DNA of 64,000 bases from Globodera rostochiensis (Eukaryota > Nematoda > Chromadorea > Rhabditida > Heteroderidae): assembly GCA_018350325.1 (NCBI GenBank), contig JAEVLN010000027.1:1-64000 (forward strand), given 5' to 3'. The notes beneath the pieces are model-generated. The model was not told where the DNA came from. It saw nothing but the letters and a program-made list of their open reading frames with translations, and made no database searches. Positions 13,558 to 23,844 of this stretch are shown piece by piece (positions within the stretch are counted from its first letter, which is position 1; the number at the start of each line of letters is the position of its first letter). Position numbers and translations under genes: made by a program.

Positions 13558-13994
13558 AAGCGAAATATAAACAATATTTTTACTTTAAACATAAATCTTC
13601 GTTTGCTTCCAACTGTCCCCTTAAAAGGCGATGAATCATTTTGAGCTCTCTCTTCTTTCAAACATCATTCATTATTTCGTCCTGTTCACACAATCCTCGA
13701 CTATCCGTCCATTAAATTATTGATAAAATAGGTAATCCCCAAAAGTGAATGCCAATCCCCCGTTTATGGGGCAACATTTGCCCAAAGCAGCCTCTATTCA
13801 CCCCAACCTTCAATGTACATTAAGGAGTACAGCAGGACAAGACCCCAAATCGCTTTTTTGGGACGACTCTTTTTCTCATCTCAACTTTGAAAAAATTATA
13901 TTTTTTTCAAAAATCATAGATTAGATGATGGCATACAGTGGTGGACAAAAGAATATATGTGCAAAACTTATTTTTTAGTTCAACGAGTTGTAAC

Positions 13995-15057
13995 TAGAGT
14001 AGATCGGGACCGGGATTTTTGGGAAAAACCGGGACCGGGATTGTCGGGACCAGCATTTTGAACCGGGATCGGGATTTCGCCTTTTCAAAAACCGGGACCG
14101 GGAAACGGGAAAAACCGGGACTGGCAATAAAACAAATTTTTTTTTTGTAATGATCAAAGGTGAAACCATATTTTTTTTTTATTATTCAAAATCATCTTCC
14201 TCGTTGTCTTCAACATCGATTGCATCACCAGTAATTTTTGAGAATTCTGTTTTAGGCACTTCTTTAGCCGGGGGGTCGACGATTTTTCATAAACCCATAA
14301 TGGAGCCCTTTTGGGTTTTCATCACAAAATTTTTTTATTCCTCAAATTATGTTAGAACCCCTACAAACCTACATATTTTTGTGATGAAACCCAATGGGGT
14401 TTGAATCGCTCGAAATTGTTGAAAAAAAGCAAATTATTTTAGAAAAGTAAAGGGTCCTCCCTGTGGTTTTGCGGAAAATCGTCGACCCTCCGGTTAAAGA
14501 ATCTTCTGGGGGGAGGTCGGCTTTTTGCGAATTCTGCTTTCCTGGGGAGGGGGGGGGGGGGGGGGGGGTCGGCGGTGCCGATAGGCTCCGCCGGAGAAAA
14601 TTTTGAATTTTTGACTTAATTTGTTAAGAAAACAAGATTTGTTAAGAAAATTGGTTTAAAAAGTACGAATGTAGCACAACAACAGGGCCTACCCTATGGT
14701 TGTGATTTCGTTCAACCAAATGAAATGAAAAAAATATTTGTTCAAATTGGAAAAAGAATCGAAAATGTTCAGAGAAACTAGGAAAAAAGGATTTAAACGG
14801 TCGGAGATCCGAACTCCGACAACACCCCCACTTAAAATGTCCACACCACTCACCACCACACTACAACCAAACAGAGTTTGATGCTCAAAAATCCCATCCT
14901 TAGGGGTGTACTTTTTTCCCGGTTAGTCCCGGTGCGATCGGGACCGGGATCGGGATTACGATTTTTCAAAAACCGAGATCGGGACCGGGACCGGGATTCA
15001 AAAAACCGGGAATTTCCCGACCGGTCCCGGTCGGGATCCCGGTCCCGACCTACTCTA
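13995..15057. mobile_element. hAT-type element, 1,063 bp, 8-bp TSD
   Basis: The ends are inverted (TAGAGTAGATCGGGACCGGG and TAGAGTAGGTCGGGACCGGG) and are flanked by the 8-bp duplication GTTGTAAC (13,987-13,994 and 15,058-15,065). The left arm of the giant inverted repeat carries the same site once, near 365-385, with nothing inserted. That is a natural empty site. On the minus strand near 14,180-14,270 there is a short acidic reading frame ending in a stop, which could be a transposase C-terminus, but this is uncertain. A smaller inverted-repeat element with GTCGACGATTTT ends seems nested at about 14,266-14,495. A copy of the GC-core dispersed repeat lies at about 14,543-14,640. Confidence 0.9.
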
Positions 15058-15113
15058 GTTGTAACGGAATAAAAAAGCAATGAGAGTCAACGTGGTAAAT
15101 ACCCAATTCGTTT

Positions 15114-15716
15114 TTGGCCAATTCGTTTTTTACCCAATTCGTTTTTGACCCGATTCGTTTTTTTTTGGGACGATTCGTTTTTTTTGGGACGATTCGTTTT
15201 TTTGGGACGATTCGTTTTTTTTTGGGACGATTCGTTTTTTTTTGGGACGATTCGTTTTTTTTTGGGACGATTCGTTTTTTTTTTGGGACGATTCGTTTTT
15301 TTTGGGACGATTCGTTTTTTTTGGGACGATTCGTTTTTTTTTGGGACGATTCGTTTTTTTTTGGGACGATTCGTTTTTTTTTGGGACGATTCGTTTTTTT
15401 TGGGACGATTCGTTTTTTTTTGGGACGATTCGTTTTTTTTTGGGACGATTCGTTTTTTTTTTGGGACGATTCGTTTTTTTTTGGGACGATTCGTTTTTTT
15501 TTGGGACGATTCGTTTTTTTTTTGGGGACGATTCGTTTTTTTTTTGGGACGATTCGTTTTTTTGGGACGATTCGTTTTTTTTTGGGACGATTCGTTTTTT
15601 TGGGACGATTTGTTTTTTTTTGGGACGATTCGTTTTTTTGGGACGATTCGTTTTTTTTTGGGACGATTCGTTTTTTTGGGACGATTCGTTTTTTTAGGGA
15701 CGATTCGTTTTTTAGT
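15114..15716 (+). repeat. T-rich minisatellite, about 19-bp unit
   Basis: About 30 tandem units of GGGACGATTCG plus 6-9 T. The first few units are degenerate (GGCCAATTCG, ACCCAATTCG). It lies in the right-arm-specific block and has no counterpart in the left arm. The open frames across it (Phe-Phe-Leu-Gly-Arg-Phe type) come from the repeat. Confidence 0.95.
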
Positions 15717-15979
15717 AAGAAAAAAGCATTTATGAGCGGAATTTGAAGGTTTTATGCAACTTTTTAAGTGTATTCAGGCGTTATTGAGGTAGCTGATCAC
15801 GAATATGACATCAGATTTATCATAAAACATCATCTAATCTATGATTTCGACACCTATGTTTTTGTAAAAAATTAAAAATGTTTTTTTTCAAAGTAGAAAA
15901 AGGTATTTTTAGGGGTATTCGGGGGCGTAGAATCCGAACCCGACTCTCTTGTTGTAATTTCGTGCATTTCCAACGATTA

Positions 15980-16215
15980 ATGCCATCTCTCCTTTGCTGC
16001 CCTAAATCGGACACCCCCCCCCCCCAGGGCCTGGAAGGGCGCCGTGGCCGCAAAAAAGTGCCCATGCCATGCTGGGAAGAGCCGGACACTAAAATGCCGG
16101 ATTTTCGCTTTTGGCTTTAAAAGGTGCCACCAATTTATGCCAATGTCCAACAATTCGTTTTGTAACAACGAATGCAAATAGCTTAAAATTAAAAAAAAAG
16201 AAGCAAATGTTGAAT
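15980..16215 (+). repeat. Direct repeat with 20,218-20,439
   Basis: About 235 bp are nearly identical to a segment 4.2 kb downstream. Both begin ATGCCATCTCTCC and end AAGCAAATGTTGAAT. The block is right-arm specific. No coding potential is recognised. Confidence 0.8.
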
Positions 16216-16854
16216 GTCCGGAGAATTTTTTTACAAAATTTAGTTCTGTGGGCTTTTTTGTAGCATTCATAAAATCGTTTTCCATTGAATCGAGTCCGTT
16301 TTGTACCATTTTTTGAAAAACGTTCGAAATTTCTTTTTTGGAGTTGGAATTTCGTGGCGTTGACATTTTGTTGGCGCGTCAAATCCCGCCCACAACCGCT
16401 GCCCCACATAATTCGAAGCCACAAAATGTCGACTCAGCCAAACCACGAAATGTCGAAAAAAAAAAATTTCAAAGTCGATAAAAAAGGTTTTTCTAGAGGT
16501 TTCGGGGGCGTAGAATCCGAAACCGGATATAAACAATTGGGAAATTCAAAATAATTTTGGCCTAAAAAATCATCCAAAAAGCCAAAAAACCGGGGTTTAA
16601 GGCAGGTAACTTAAGCTTTTTAAATGATTTTAAGGCCAAAATTGATTTTAGGAAAATTTTGAATTTCCAAAATTGTTCAAATCCCGCACACAACAATTGT
16701 TTACAGGCCATTCCCTCTCCCCATTTGACCATCTTATTTTTGTTTTCTTTACACATTTTGCAAATGCCCCCCCCCCCGCATTTCAAAATATCGATCGCCC
16801 CCCGTTAAATATTCATTTTTTAAACTAAAATTTGGAATTTTATATTAAATTAAT

Positions 16855-18931
16855 ATGGACCCATCCGAAGAATTGCGTCTTTTGCGTGCCAGAATTGCCA
16901 AGTTGGAACGCCAACAAACGATGAATTCGTCAACCTCCTCAAGTGCCGGTTTCGATTTGTTGGAACAAAATGGAAAACGTAGAAGAATTGAAGAAGGAAT
17001 TGAACAAATGGAGGAATGGAAAAGAGTTGCGAAACTCGAGCTTGAAAATGTAATATATTTTCTAATAAAAACTTTCTTTTTTTTTGCCATTTGTTCAGAA
17101 GGCACTCCGTGCCGAATTGGAACATCAGAAACTCGTAATTGCTCATAATGTTCTGCAGACAAAGATGGAGGAGTATCAGAACAAACAACAACAGACCATC
17201 GACGCGCTGACGGAAAAACTAAAGGGTAAATAACTTTTTGAATTTGGAGAATCCATTTTTAAGCTTGAAAATGTGCTGCATTAACCATCTTTTTCCCCTA
17301 AAAATCATTTATTTGCCCATTTCAGTTTCCTCTGATCAATTTTTGTTGATGCAAAGTGATCAAAAGGCATTGCTGGAAAGACTTAATGCACTTGAGCAGA
17401 AGCAAACGGTGAATTCTGAACAACAAAAAGCACTGATTGCAAAGATGGAGGAGTATCAGAAAGAACAGCAACAGAACATCGACGCGTTTACTGAAGCACA
17501 AAAGGAAAATGGTGGGGGATTTGTTTTTTAATAAAATACTTGTCCTTAGCTTTTTTGAAAAATCATTTTAAAAATAAAAAATAAATATTAGGGCTAACCC
17601 TCCAAAATCGATGGAATTCCGCTGAATGTCACCGAGGCCTCACGCTCTCTGGGCCCGATCGATCGATTGTCCAATTTGCTGGAAAGAAAGAGGGTAATTA
17701 TTATTCAATTTGATTAAAAAGATTTATTTATTTAGGGTAATTATTATTCTGTTAAATTAAAGTAATTTGATTAAAAAGATTTATTTATTTAGGGTAATTA
17801 TTATTCTGTTAAATTAAAGTAATTTGATTAAAAAGATTTATTTATTTAGGGTAATTATTATTCTGTTAAACTGTTAAATTAAAGTAATTTGATTAAAATG
17901 ATTTATTTATTTAGGGTAATTATAATTCTGTTAAATTAAAGTAATTTGATTAAAATGATTTATTTATTTAGGGTAATTATTATTCTGTTAAATTAAAGTA
18001 ATTTGATTAAAAAGATTTATTTATTTAGGGTAATTATTATTCTGTTAAATTAAAGTAATTTGATTAAAATGATTTATTTATTTAGGGTAATTATTATTCT
18101 GTTAAATTAAAGTATTGTTATTTGATTAAAAAGATTTATTTATTTAGGGTAATTATTATTTTGTTAAATTAAAGTAATTTGATAAAAAGATTTATTTATT
18201 TAGGGTAATTATTATTTTGTTAAATTAAAGTAATTTGATAAAAAGATTTATTTATTTAGGGTAATTATTATTCTGTTAAATTAAAGAATTTGATTAAAAA
18301 GATTTATTTATTTGACAACATTTTAATTCCAGAGGAATGGCGCTCTGTGTTCGCTGAACTGTCACTTCCAAAAAAGCATTTCGGCATTTTCTACTACGAA
18401 ATGAAAATATTAGTGAACGAAGGGTAACTTGTAAATATTATTATAAAACAATTTAAAATATTATTATTATATTTTTTAGCTTTGTTTGTATTGGACTCGC
18501 GACCAAACAAATGCCATTAATGGACAGATGGATTGGCTATTACGAAGGCACTTACGCATTCGAAAGCTCCGGCATTTTTTGGGGGCACGCAATTGGGGGA
18601 TGTTCCCATTACAGCAATGGACGCCCTTACATCGGAGGAAAGCCGTCGTTTGGTGCCGGCGACGTCGTCGGCTGCGGCGTCAATTTGGCAACTCGCCAAA
18701 TAATTTATACAAAAAACGGACGGCTTTTGGATGAGAAATTAAAGAAAATAAAAATTAAATGGCAATTTGTAAAATTGTAAATTTATTTTTTGCTTTTATT
18801 TGTTCGTTTTTGCAGAAACTGCCGGTTTATTTGTCTCTTTTGCCGCCGAATTGTTTCCATGCGTTTCGTTGTTTCATTCTGACGACAAAATTGAAGCGAA
18901 TTTTGGACCAAACTTTGAATTCAAATTTTGA
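16855..18931 (+). CDS. SPRY-domain protein (SPRYSEC/RanBPM-like), gene 1, probably impaired
   Basis: Seven exons, all phase-compatible: 16,855-17,049; 17,099-17,225; 17,326-17,511; 17,592-17,693; 18,333-18,423; 18,480-18,730; 18,816-18,931. If all are joined they give about 355 aa. Residues 1-170 form a charged, Gln-rich coiled coil; the rest is a SPRY domain with the family signatures [49 protein letters not shown] and a C-terminal [12 protein letters not shown]. There is no N-terminal signal peptide, unlike secreted SPRYSEC effectors. The donor after exon 6 reads GG|ATGAGA, where gene 2 has GG|GTGAGA, so the last exon may not be joined. Read-through adds about 15 residues and stops at 18,778. 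Intron 4 is filled with a tandem repeat. SPRY proteins bind partner proteins; the partner is unknown. Confidence 0.85.
17690..18310 (+). repeat. Intronic tandem repeat, about 57 bp, carrying splice-donor motif
   Basis: About 11 units of AGGGTAATTATTATTCTG plus an AT-rich remainder ending GATTTATTTATTT. The array starts at the exon 4 donor of SPRY gene 1, so every unit repeats the donor-like AGG|GTAATT. The equivalent intron of SPRY gene 2 is only 77 bp. Confidence 0.92.
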
Positions 18932-20217
18932 TGAGGAAGAAGGCCTGACAATAAAAACGCTTAAATCATTTATTTTTTCTGTTTTAGGATACGGTCGATG
19001 GATTTTTTCATTTAACCCCCCAAAATTTTTCGCTTTCTTTTTTTCTTTATCGATCAAAAAAGCATTTCTAAATTCGTTTTTGGTTTAAAGCAGGGGTAGT
19101 AGAGGTAAAATTTTCAAACAACCGCCTCTGAGCCTCAAAAAACAACAGAATTTGTCACCAAAAATTACGCAAATTCAAAATTTTTTGAGTTGGCGGGACC
19201 GGGACGCAAATGTTTTGTCGGGTCGGTATTACTCTATACATCGGCAAAAGTAGAGTTGGTCGGGACCGGGATTTTTGGGAAATCAGAATTTGTGTCAGGG
19301 GAGAAGAAAAGTGATGGGGAAGGAGGCGGTAAAATTAAACAGAGTGTGAAAGTGATGCTAACATCGATTGCCATCGTCACAACAACGACGACGAGAATAA
19401 TTTCTTCGTCGATTTTTGTTTTTTACTTACGTTTTTTGTCATTTTTAGTTCAAGACCCAAAACCTGATTTTTTTTTGTTTTGTTTTTTGTTTTTAAACAA
19501 AATCTTGGATTGAATAAAAATATTGGACTTTTTTAACCCATTTTTTTGGATTGCCCCGACAACGACTGGAAGTTGAATTGGCGGGACATTCTTGCAATAT
19601 TTTGGTCTCAACAGAAATTATCAAACGAAAAAACGAAAAAACGAAAAATTTCCATTTTTTTCTGTCGGACCGCAATTTTCTTTAATAAAAGAGACTCATT
19701 GTCCCATCAAAGCATTTAAAAATTATTAATTGTGCTTGATCATTTTACCACGTAAAAAAAGTTGTCGCCGATTCTGCCGATGATTTGATTCCGGAAGCGA
19801 TCAACCGATTTTATGGCATTTTTAATGATATTTTGTTGCTAAATTTTATTGTTTAAGACGGATTCTGGCGGTTGGGGGGGGGGGGGTCCCCTCATTAAAA
19901 TGCTTCATTCAAAAGAATTGGCATATCTTTGCATCGAAATTTTTTTTTTAAATCGCGGGCAAAAAACAAAAATTTGTTCAGAAAACGTTAATTTAATCGA
20001 ATCTGGAGTTGCTGAAAGGCTGAGAGATTGCCGAGGCTTTTTTTGGGTTTACTCGGACCTTCCTTCACTTCCGTCAAGCATTCTGAAAAATAAAAGTGTG
20101 TAAGAAACAAAAATAACAGAAATATGCCCGCCGGTGTTTTGAAAATCAAGTTTTTGGAGAAGAAATGCTAGCGGAATCGCCCAAACCCACGGCATAACGA
20201 ACGCGGAATGCCATCTC
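18932..20217. other. Intergenic, with one hAT-type terminus
   Basis: No gene is supported here. At 19,251 there is a TAGAGTTGGTCGGGACCGGG terminus of the same family as the element at 13,995, but no matching end or target duplication is seen nearby, so it is a solo or truncated end. The rest is AT-rich with a G tract at about 19,873. Confidence 0.6.
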
Positions 20218-20439
20218 TCCTTTGCTGCCTTAAATCGGACACCCCCCCCAGGGCCTGGAAGGGCGCCTTGGCCGCAAAAAAGTGCCCATGCCATGCTGGG
20301 AAGAGCCGGACACTAAAATGCCGGATTTTCGCTTTTGGCTTTAAAAGGTGCCACTAATTTATGCCAATGTCCAACAATTCGTTTTGTAACAACGAATGCA
20401 AATAGCTTAAAATTAAAAAAAAAGAAGCAAATGTTGAAT
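20218..20439 (+). repeat. Second copy of the 235-bp direct repeat
   Basis: Nearly identical to 15,980-16,215 and in the same orientation. The C tract inside is shorter here. The region from here to 20,870 shows no other feature that I can support. Confidence 0.8.
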
Positions 20440-20870
20440 TTGTTAACATTTAACACAGTTTTTTTAATATAAAAGGAAATTGGCGTTTTGTAAATGTGAC
20501 AAATTCAAATATTCCTCCTCCCATCTCTCCCCCCGCCCCCTTTCATCGTTGGCATTCCCGCGAAATCGTGCAATTGTTGAAAAATTGAGGCTCATGAAAC
20601 AGCAAAAAACATTGGCTCCGCCGCCACATTTTCGACGACATTTGCTGCTGCTGATCGTCCAAAGCGAACTGAAAAAGTTTAAATTTATTTAAAGAAATAA
20701 TTTTAATTAAATTAAATTAGTTAAAAAATTATGTAAAAAATTTTATTCAACATTAAAAAATGTATATGAATTACAAAATGTGAAATTGTAAGATAAAATA
20801 TACTAAAAAACAACTTAAAAAGCGCTCGATTTAAAAAGAAAAAGAAATTTTTTTTTGCAATTTTAAAGCG

Positions 20871-22012
20871 TTAAATTTTTGAATTTAAATTTGACATAAA
20901 ATCCTCCGAGCCTTTACAGTAATCAAACAGTTTTTTCAAACCCCTAACGATGTCACCGAATGGTTGGGGCGGGTTACGCTTGTCGTCCAACGCCATCATT
21001 GGCAACAGCGCGCGCTTTCCAAAGCTGTGAAAATAATAAATAATTGTTGCAACAAATACAATATTAAAATTTAGCTAAATTTGATCGAGTTTAATACAAG
21101 AATTTAAAAAAAAATTTAAAAAAATCGCTGCTGAATGTGGGGACAATTTAACATTTCGACACTGATCACTGACTGATAAACAAGCGATGATCAGTGAAGA
21201 AGTCTCTGATCAAGACCTAGACGATTAATCACACGACCGTAATTGGGTGATCAGATTTTGCGCTGAAAACCGGGGTGTTTTTGAATTTTTTTGATGACAT
21301 CCAAATGCTCACGAGAGCAGGGGGGATGTTGCCGTGAACAACAACCAGAGTGATCAAGATAGACCAAAAACAATGGGATTGGGGATCCCTGATCAGAGAT
21401 GATTGAAAAATAACGAAACCGTCGTTTTGTGTGATCTGATCCAAAATGGCTGGTGATCAAATGCGCTCCCCTGAAGCTAAATCTGATCAACTCAGGAGGG
21501 AGGGGGGCCCGGATGTTCAAAATGTGTGCATATTTCCGTTATCTTTACCGGACGAGCGCGTTTCGCATTGTCGCCGAGGAGGCGGACGGCGCGCGCGGCG
21601 AACGCCCCAGGCGACGCGTCATCAGCAGCGCGTTCAGCAGCTGCTGTCGTCGTTTTGCCATTTGTGGAAGGCTAAAAATGATTATTTTTAAACGGTGAGA
21701 CCTTCGGGCCTAGAGATGTGCCGGGGGCTAACCCCCAAAATGTCGGGGGTTCGGGGCGGCTAACCCCAGTTTGGACAGAAGAGCCAATGCCACAAAATTA
21801 GAGAGCCTCAGATTCCAGATTGTTTGGAAAACCCGGGATTGGAAAAATTCCTGGTCAAAAAACTCGAGTCTAATGGACAAAAAAGAACAAATCCCGGTCC
21901 CGGCCAACTCTAATGCCAATATACCTACCCGCCGATGAAACCGCCTCCGTCGCCGCCGAACTCCTCGGCGGGCATTGACGCAACGGGAAACAGTGCAAAC
22001 GGTCGTTGTTGC

Positions 22013-22045
<33 letters not shown>

Positions 22046-22167
22046 CCGTCCTCAACATCGTCAATGCTGGCGGCATTAGTGGAGATGATCATCAAGCTGT
22101 TCAACAGGCAGCAGAGGAGGAGAAGCACAAAAAGGTGTGATGCCATTACAGAGGGTGATGAAGCCAT
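20871..22167 (-). CDS. flp-11: FMRFamide-like neuropeptide precursor, flp-11-like
   Basis: Three phase-consistent exons: 21,929-22,167, 21,549-21,671 and 20,871-21,024, giving about 171 aa. The N-terminus from the chosen ATG has a strong hydrophobic signal peptide (HLFVLLLLCCLLNSL, likely cleavage after TNAA), then a run of 13 Gln. Across the exon 2/3 junction the frame reads MRNALVRFGKR, which is the C. elegans FLP-11 peptide motif (MRNALVRF-amide) with its Gly amidation donor and Lys-Arg cleavage site. A second dibasic site follows (DDKR), then NPPQPFGDIVRG where C. elegans FLP-11 has an APQPFVRFG peptide. Here the RFG ending is lost. The gene would act as a secreted neuropeptide precursor. 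A hAT-type terminus (about 21,891-21,912) lies in intron 1. The gene lies between the two SPRY genes, unrelated in function. Identity rests on the motif; start and exons are inferred. Confidence 0.78.
21891..21912 (-). mobile_element. Solo hAT-type terminus
   Basis: CCCGGTCCCGGCCAACTCTA is the right-end form of the family with TAGAGTTGG-GGGACCGGG termini. It faces the terminus at 19,251, but the 8 bases outside the two ends differ (GGCAAAAG and ATGCCAAT), so they are not shown to be one element. Confidence 0.6.
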
Positions 22168-22169
22168 TG

Positions 22170-23513
22170 GAAGCTGTTGATTTTTGAAAGTTAGCGCAAT
22201 CTTTTGATGCAAAATTTGTTAGTTGAAAATTAGCCTAAAAGTTTTATGGCATAATAATTTTTTGGCGGCATTTGTGATTTGGAAATTGCGCAAAGTTTTT
22301 GGGCTTTTAGGCATTATGCAGGACGAACCGAAATGCGTTCCACGCCTCAGAAAATTTCTAAATTAGCCAAAAACAAAACAAAAAATGCGGTGAGCGTAAG
22401 ACGGCGGAGTTAGCAAATTGTGGTGCTGTTTTCGCTGAATGTAATAATGCGCAAAATTCAATGGCCCCGAAGGCGTTTTATACGGAAGGACGGACGGACG
22501 GAAAGGGCGGGGGGCGCCTGGAGCGATTTTTATATTAAAAATTTTTGGCACAAAATATTTGTCTAGCATTTGACGACAATTAAAAACCTTTTCCGGCGAA
22601 ATAATATTGCCTGAGGCGCGATGGGCACACAAAATGAAGAAAATATTTTTCTCAACAAAATTCGTAAAATGTCGCGGGAGGCACGCGGCCATGACGAATA
22701 TATTTTTGGCCAAAAAACAAAACAAAAAACACTGACCCCCGGCACGCCGCCCCCGAAGAACCTCGACCAACACGCGCCCCCCGATAAACCCCGGCCCCCG
22801 AAGAACCCGGACCCTTTCCCCCCCCCCCCCGAAGGGTCGAAGAACAACCCAACCCAAAACCAACGCAAAAATGATTCCGTCTAAAATAAGATATTTGTGA
22901 TTTAGCCAAATACAATTTTTGGCAAATTAAAAATTGAATTTTAGCAAATTTACTCAAAGAGAGGGGAGTCGCGGCGAAGTGACCCACGAATGGCGGCACC
23001 ACACACAAAATTTTTGATTTTTTGTTAACAATGAATTTAATGATCAACAGCAGCAAACTTCTGATAGTGAATGGCATTTTGAGTTGAAGTTAGTTATTGG
23101 GTAAGTAAGTTAATACCGGCACATAAAAATAGGTACCTAATTGTGTTTTGGCCAAATGCAGCGCCCCAAATATTATTTAAGCAAATTTCATACACAAATT
23201 TTGCCCCGGGGGGGACCGTGACCGGCTCTCTTTACTTACCTCTATTGTTGTATCTCTCTAAATCTATCATTACTAATGCCATTTAAAATGAGCCAAAAAC
23301 GTTGTGCCAACAATGCCAAAAATAGTGGCAACTCTATGTATGTATGAACTCCCTCCCTCCCCTGGGGGGCAAAGCGGAGTGTGCCATATTTATTTATGCA
23401 AAAAGAAAAAATCGGTGCTCTGCTAACTCAATTTTGTCATAATTACATAAAACAAAATATTGCAAAATGTGCTGATGGCGAAATACAATTAAATGGGCGT
23501 TTATGATCGATGA
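22170..23513. other. Intergenic with G/C-tract repeats
   Basis: Several overlapping frames on the minus strand between 22,363 and 23,077 are rich in Gly or Pro and come from C/G tracts near 22,730-22,840. A short minus-strand frame starting near 23,077 (MPFTIRSLLLLIIKF) looks like a signal sequence, but no following exon could be joined convincingly. Confidence 0.5.
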
Positions 23514-23714
23514 TTATTTGTTGCCTAATTTAGGAGAACGATAAAAAAGGGTGCCAATTTTTGCGATAGGGCCCATCGGATTCAAAACTCCGTTAAACGT
23601 TTCGAAACGGACTTCAGCGTGATCAAAATTTACTGCTTGATGAACGATTGAATGATCAACAACAACGACGGCAGAGTTCATTGATAATAAGAGAATCGAG
23701 TCTCGAAAATTCAT
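23514..23714 (-). CDS. Hypothetical small protein, 66 aa
   Basis: An intact ATG-to-stop frame. The N-terminus (ILLLSMNSAVVVV) is moderately hydrophobic and could be a weak signal peptide; the C-terminus is basic. It lies 130 bp downstream of SPRY gene 2 on the same strand. No family is recognised and it could be a chance frame. Confidence 0.3.
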   Translation of the reverse strand: MNFRDSILLLSMNSAVVVVDHSIVHQAVNFDHAEVRFETFNGVLNPMGPIAKIGTLFYRSPKLGNK

Positions 23715-23844
23715 TTTCTTTATAAAGCAGAGTTGAAAAATGACAACAAAAAATCAGAATAAACAACTTAAGTAAACAAATCGATCATTGATCAAATCTT
23801 TAATAATTTAAAAAAGCCTTTTTCACTGTCCTCGGGCATTCTCA

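Larger units (their letters stand above)
7539..16556 (-). repeat. Right arm of giant inverted repeat
   Basis: This arm is the reverse complement of 1-6,630 but is about 2.4 kb longer. Two segments account for the difference: a hAT-type element at 13,995-15,057 and a block at about 15,098-16,245 that carries a T-rich minisatellite. Outside them the arms align collinearly. The outer end near 16,556 corresponds to the first bases of the window. Confidence 0.9.

Noticed and set aside
15114..15746. 210-aa frame of Phe-Phe-Leu-Gly-Arg-Phe repeats
   Set aside because: It comes from a 19-bp tandem repeat and is open in all three frames with equivalent content.
19251..21912. One 2.7-kb hAT element bounded by the TAGAGTTGG ends
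   Set aside because: The flanking 8-mers (GGCAAAAG and ATGCCAAT) do not match, and an apparently intact flp-11-like gene would straddle the right end.
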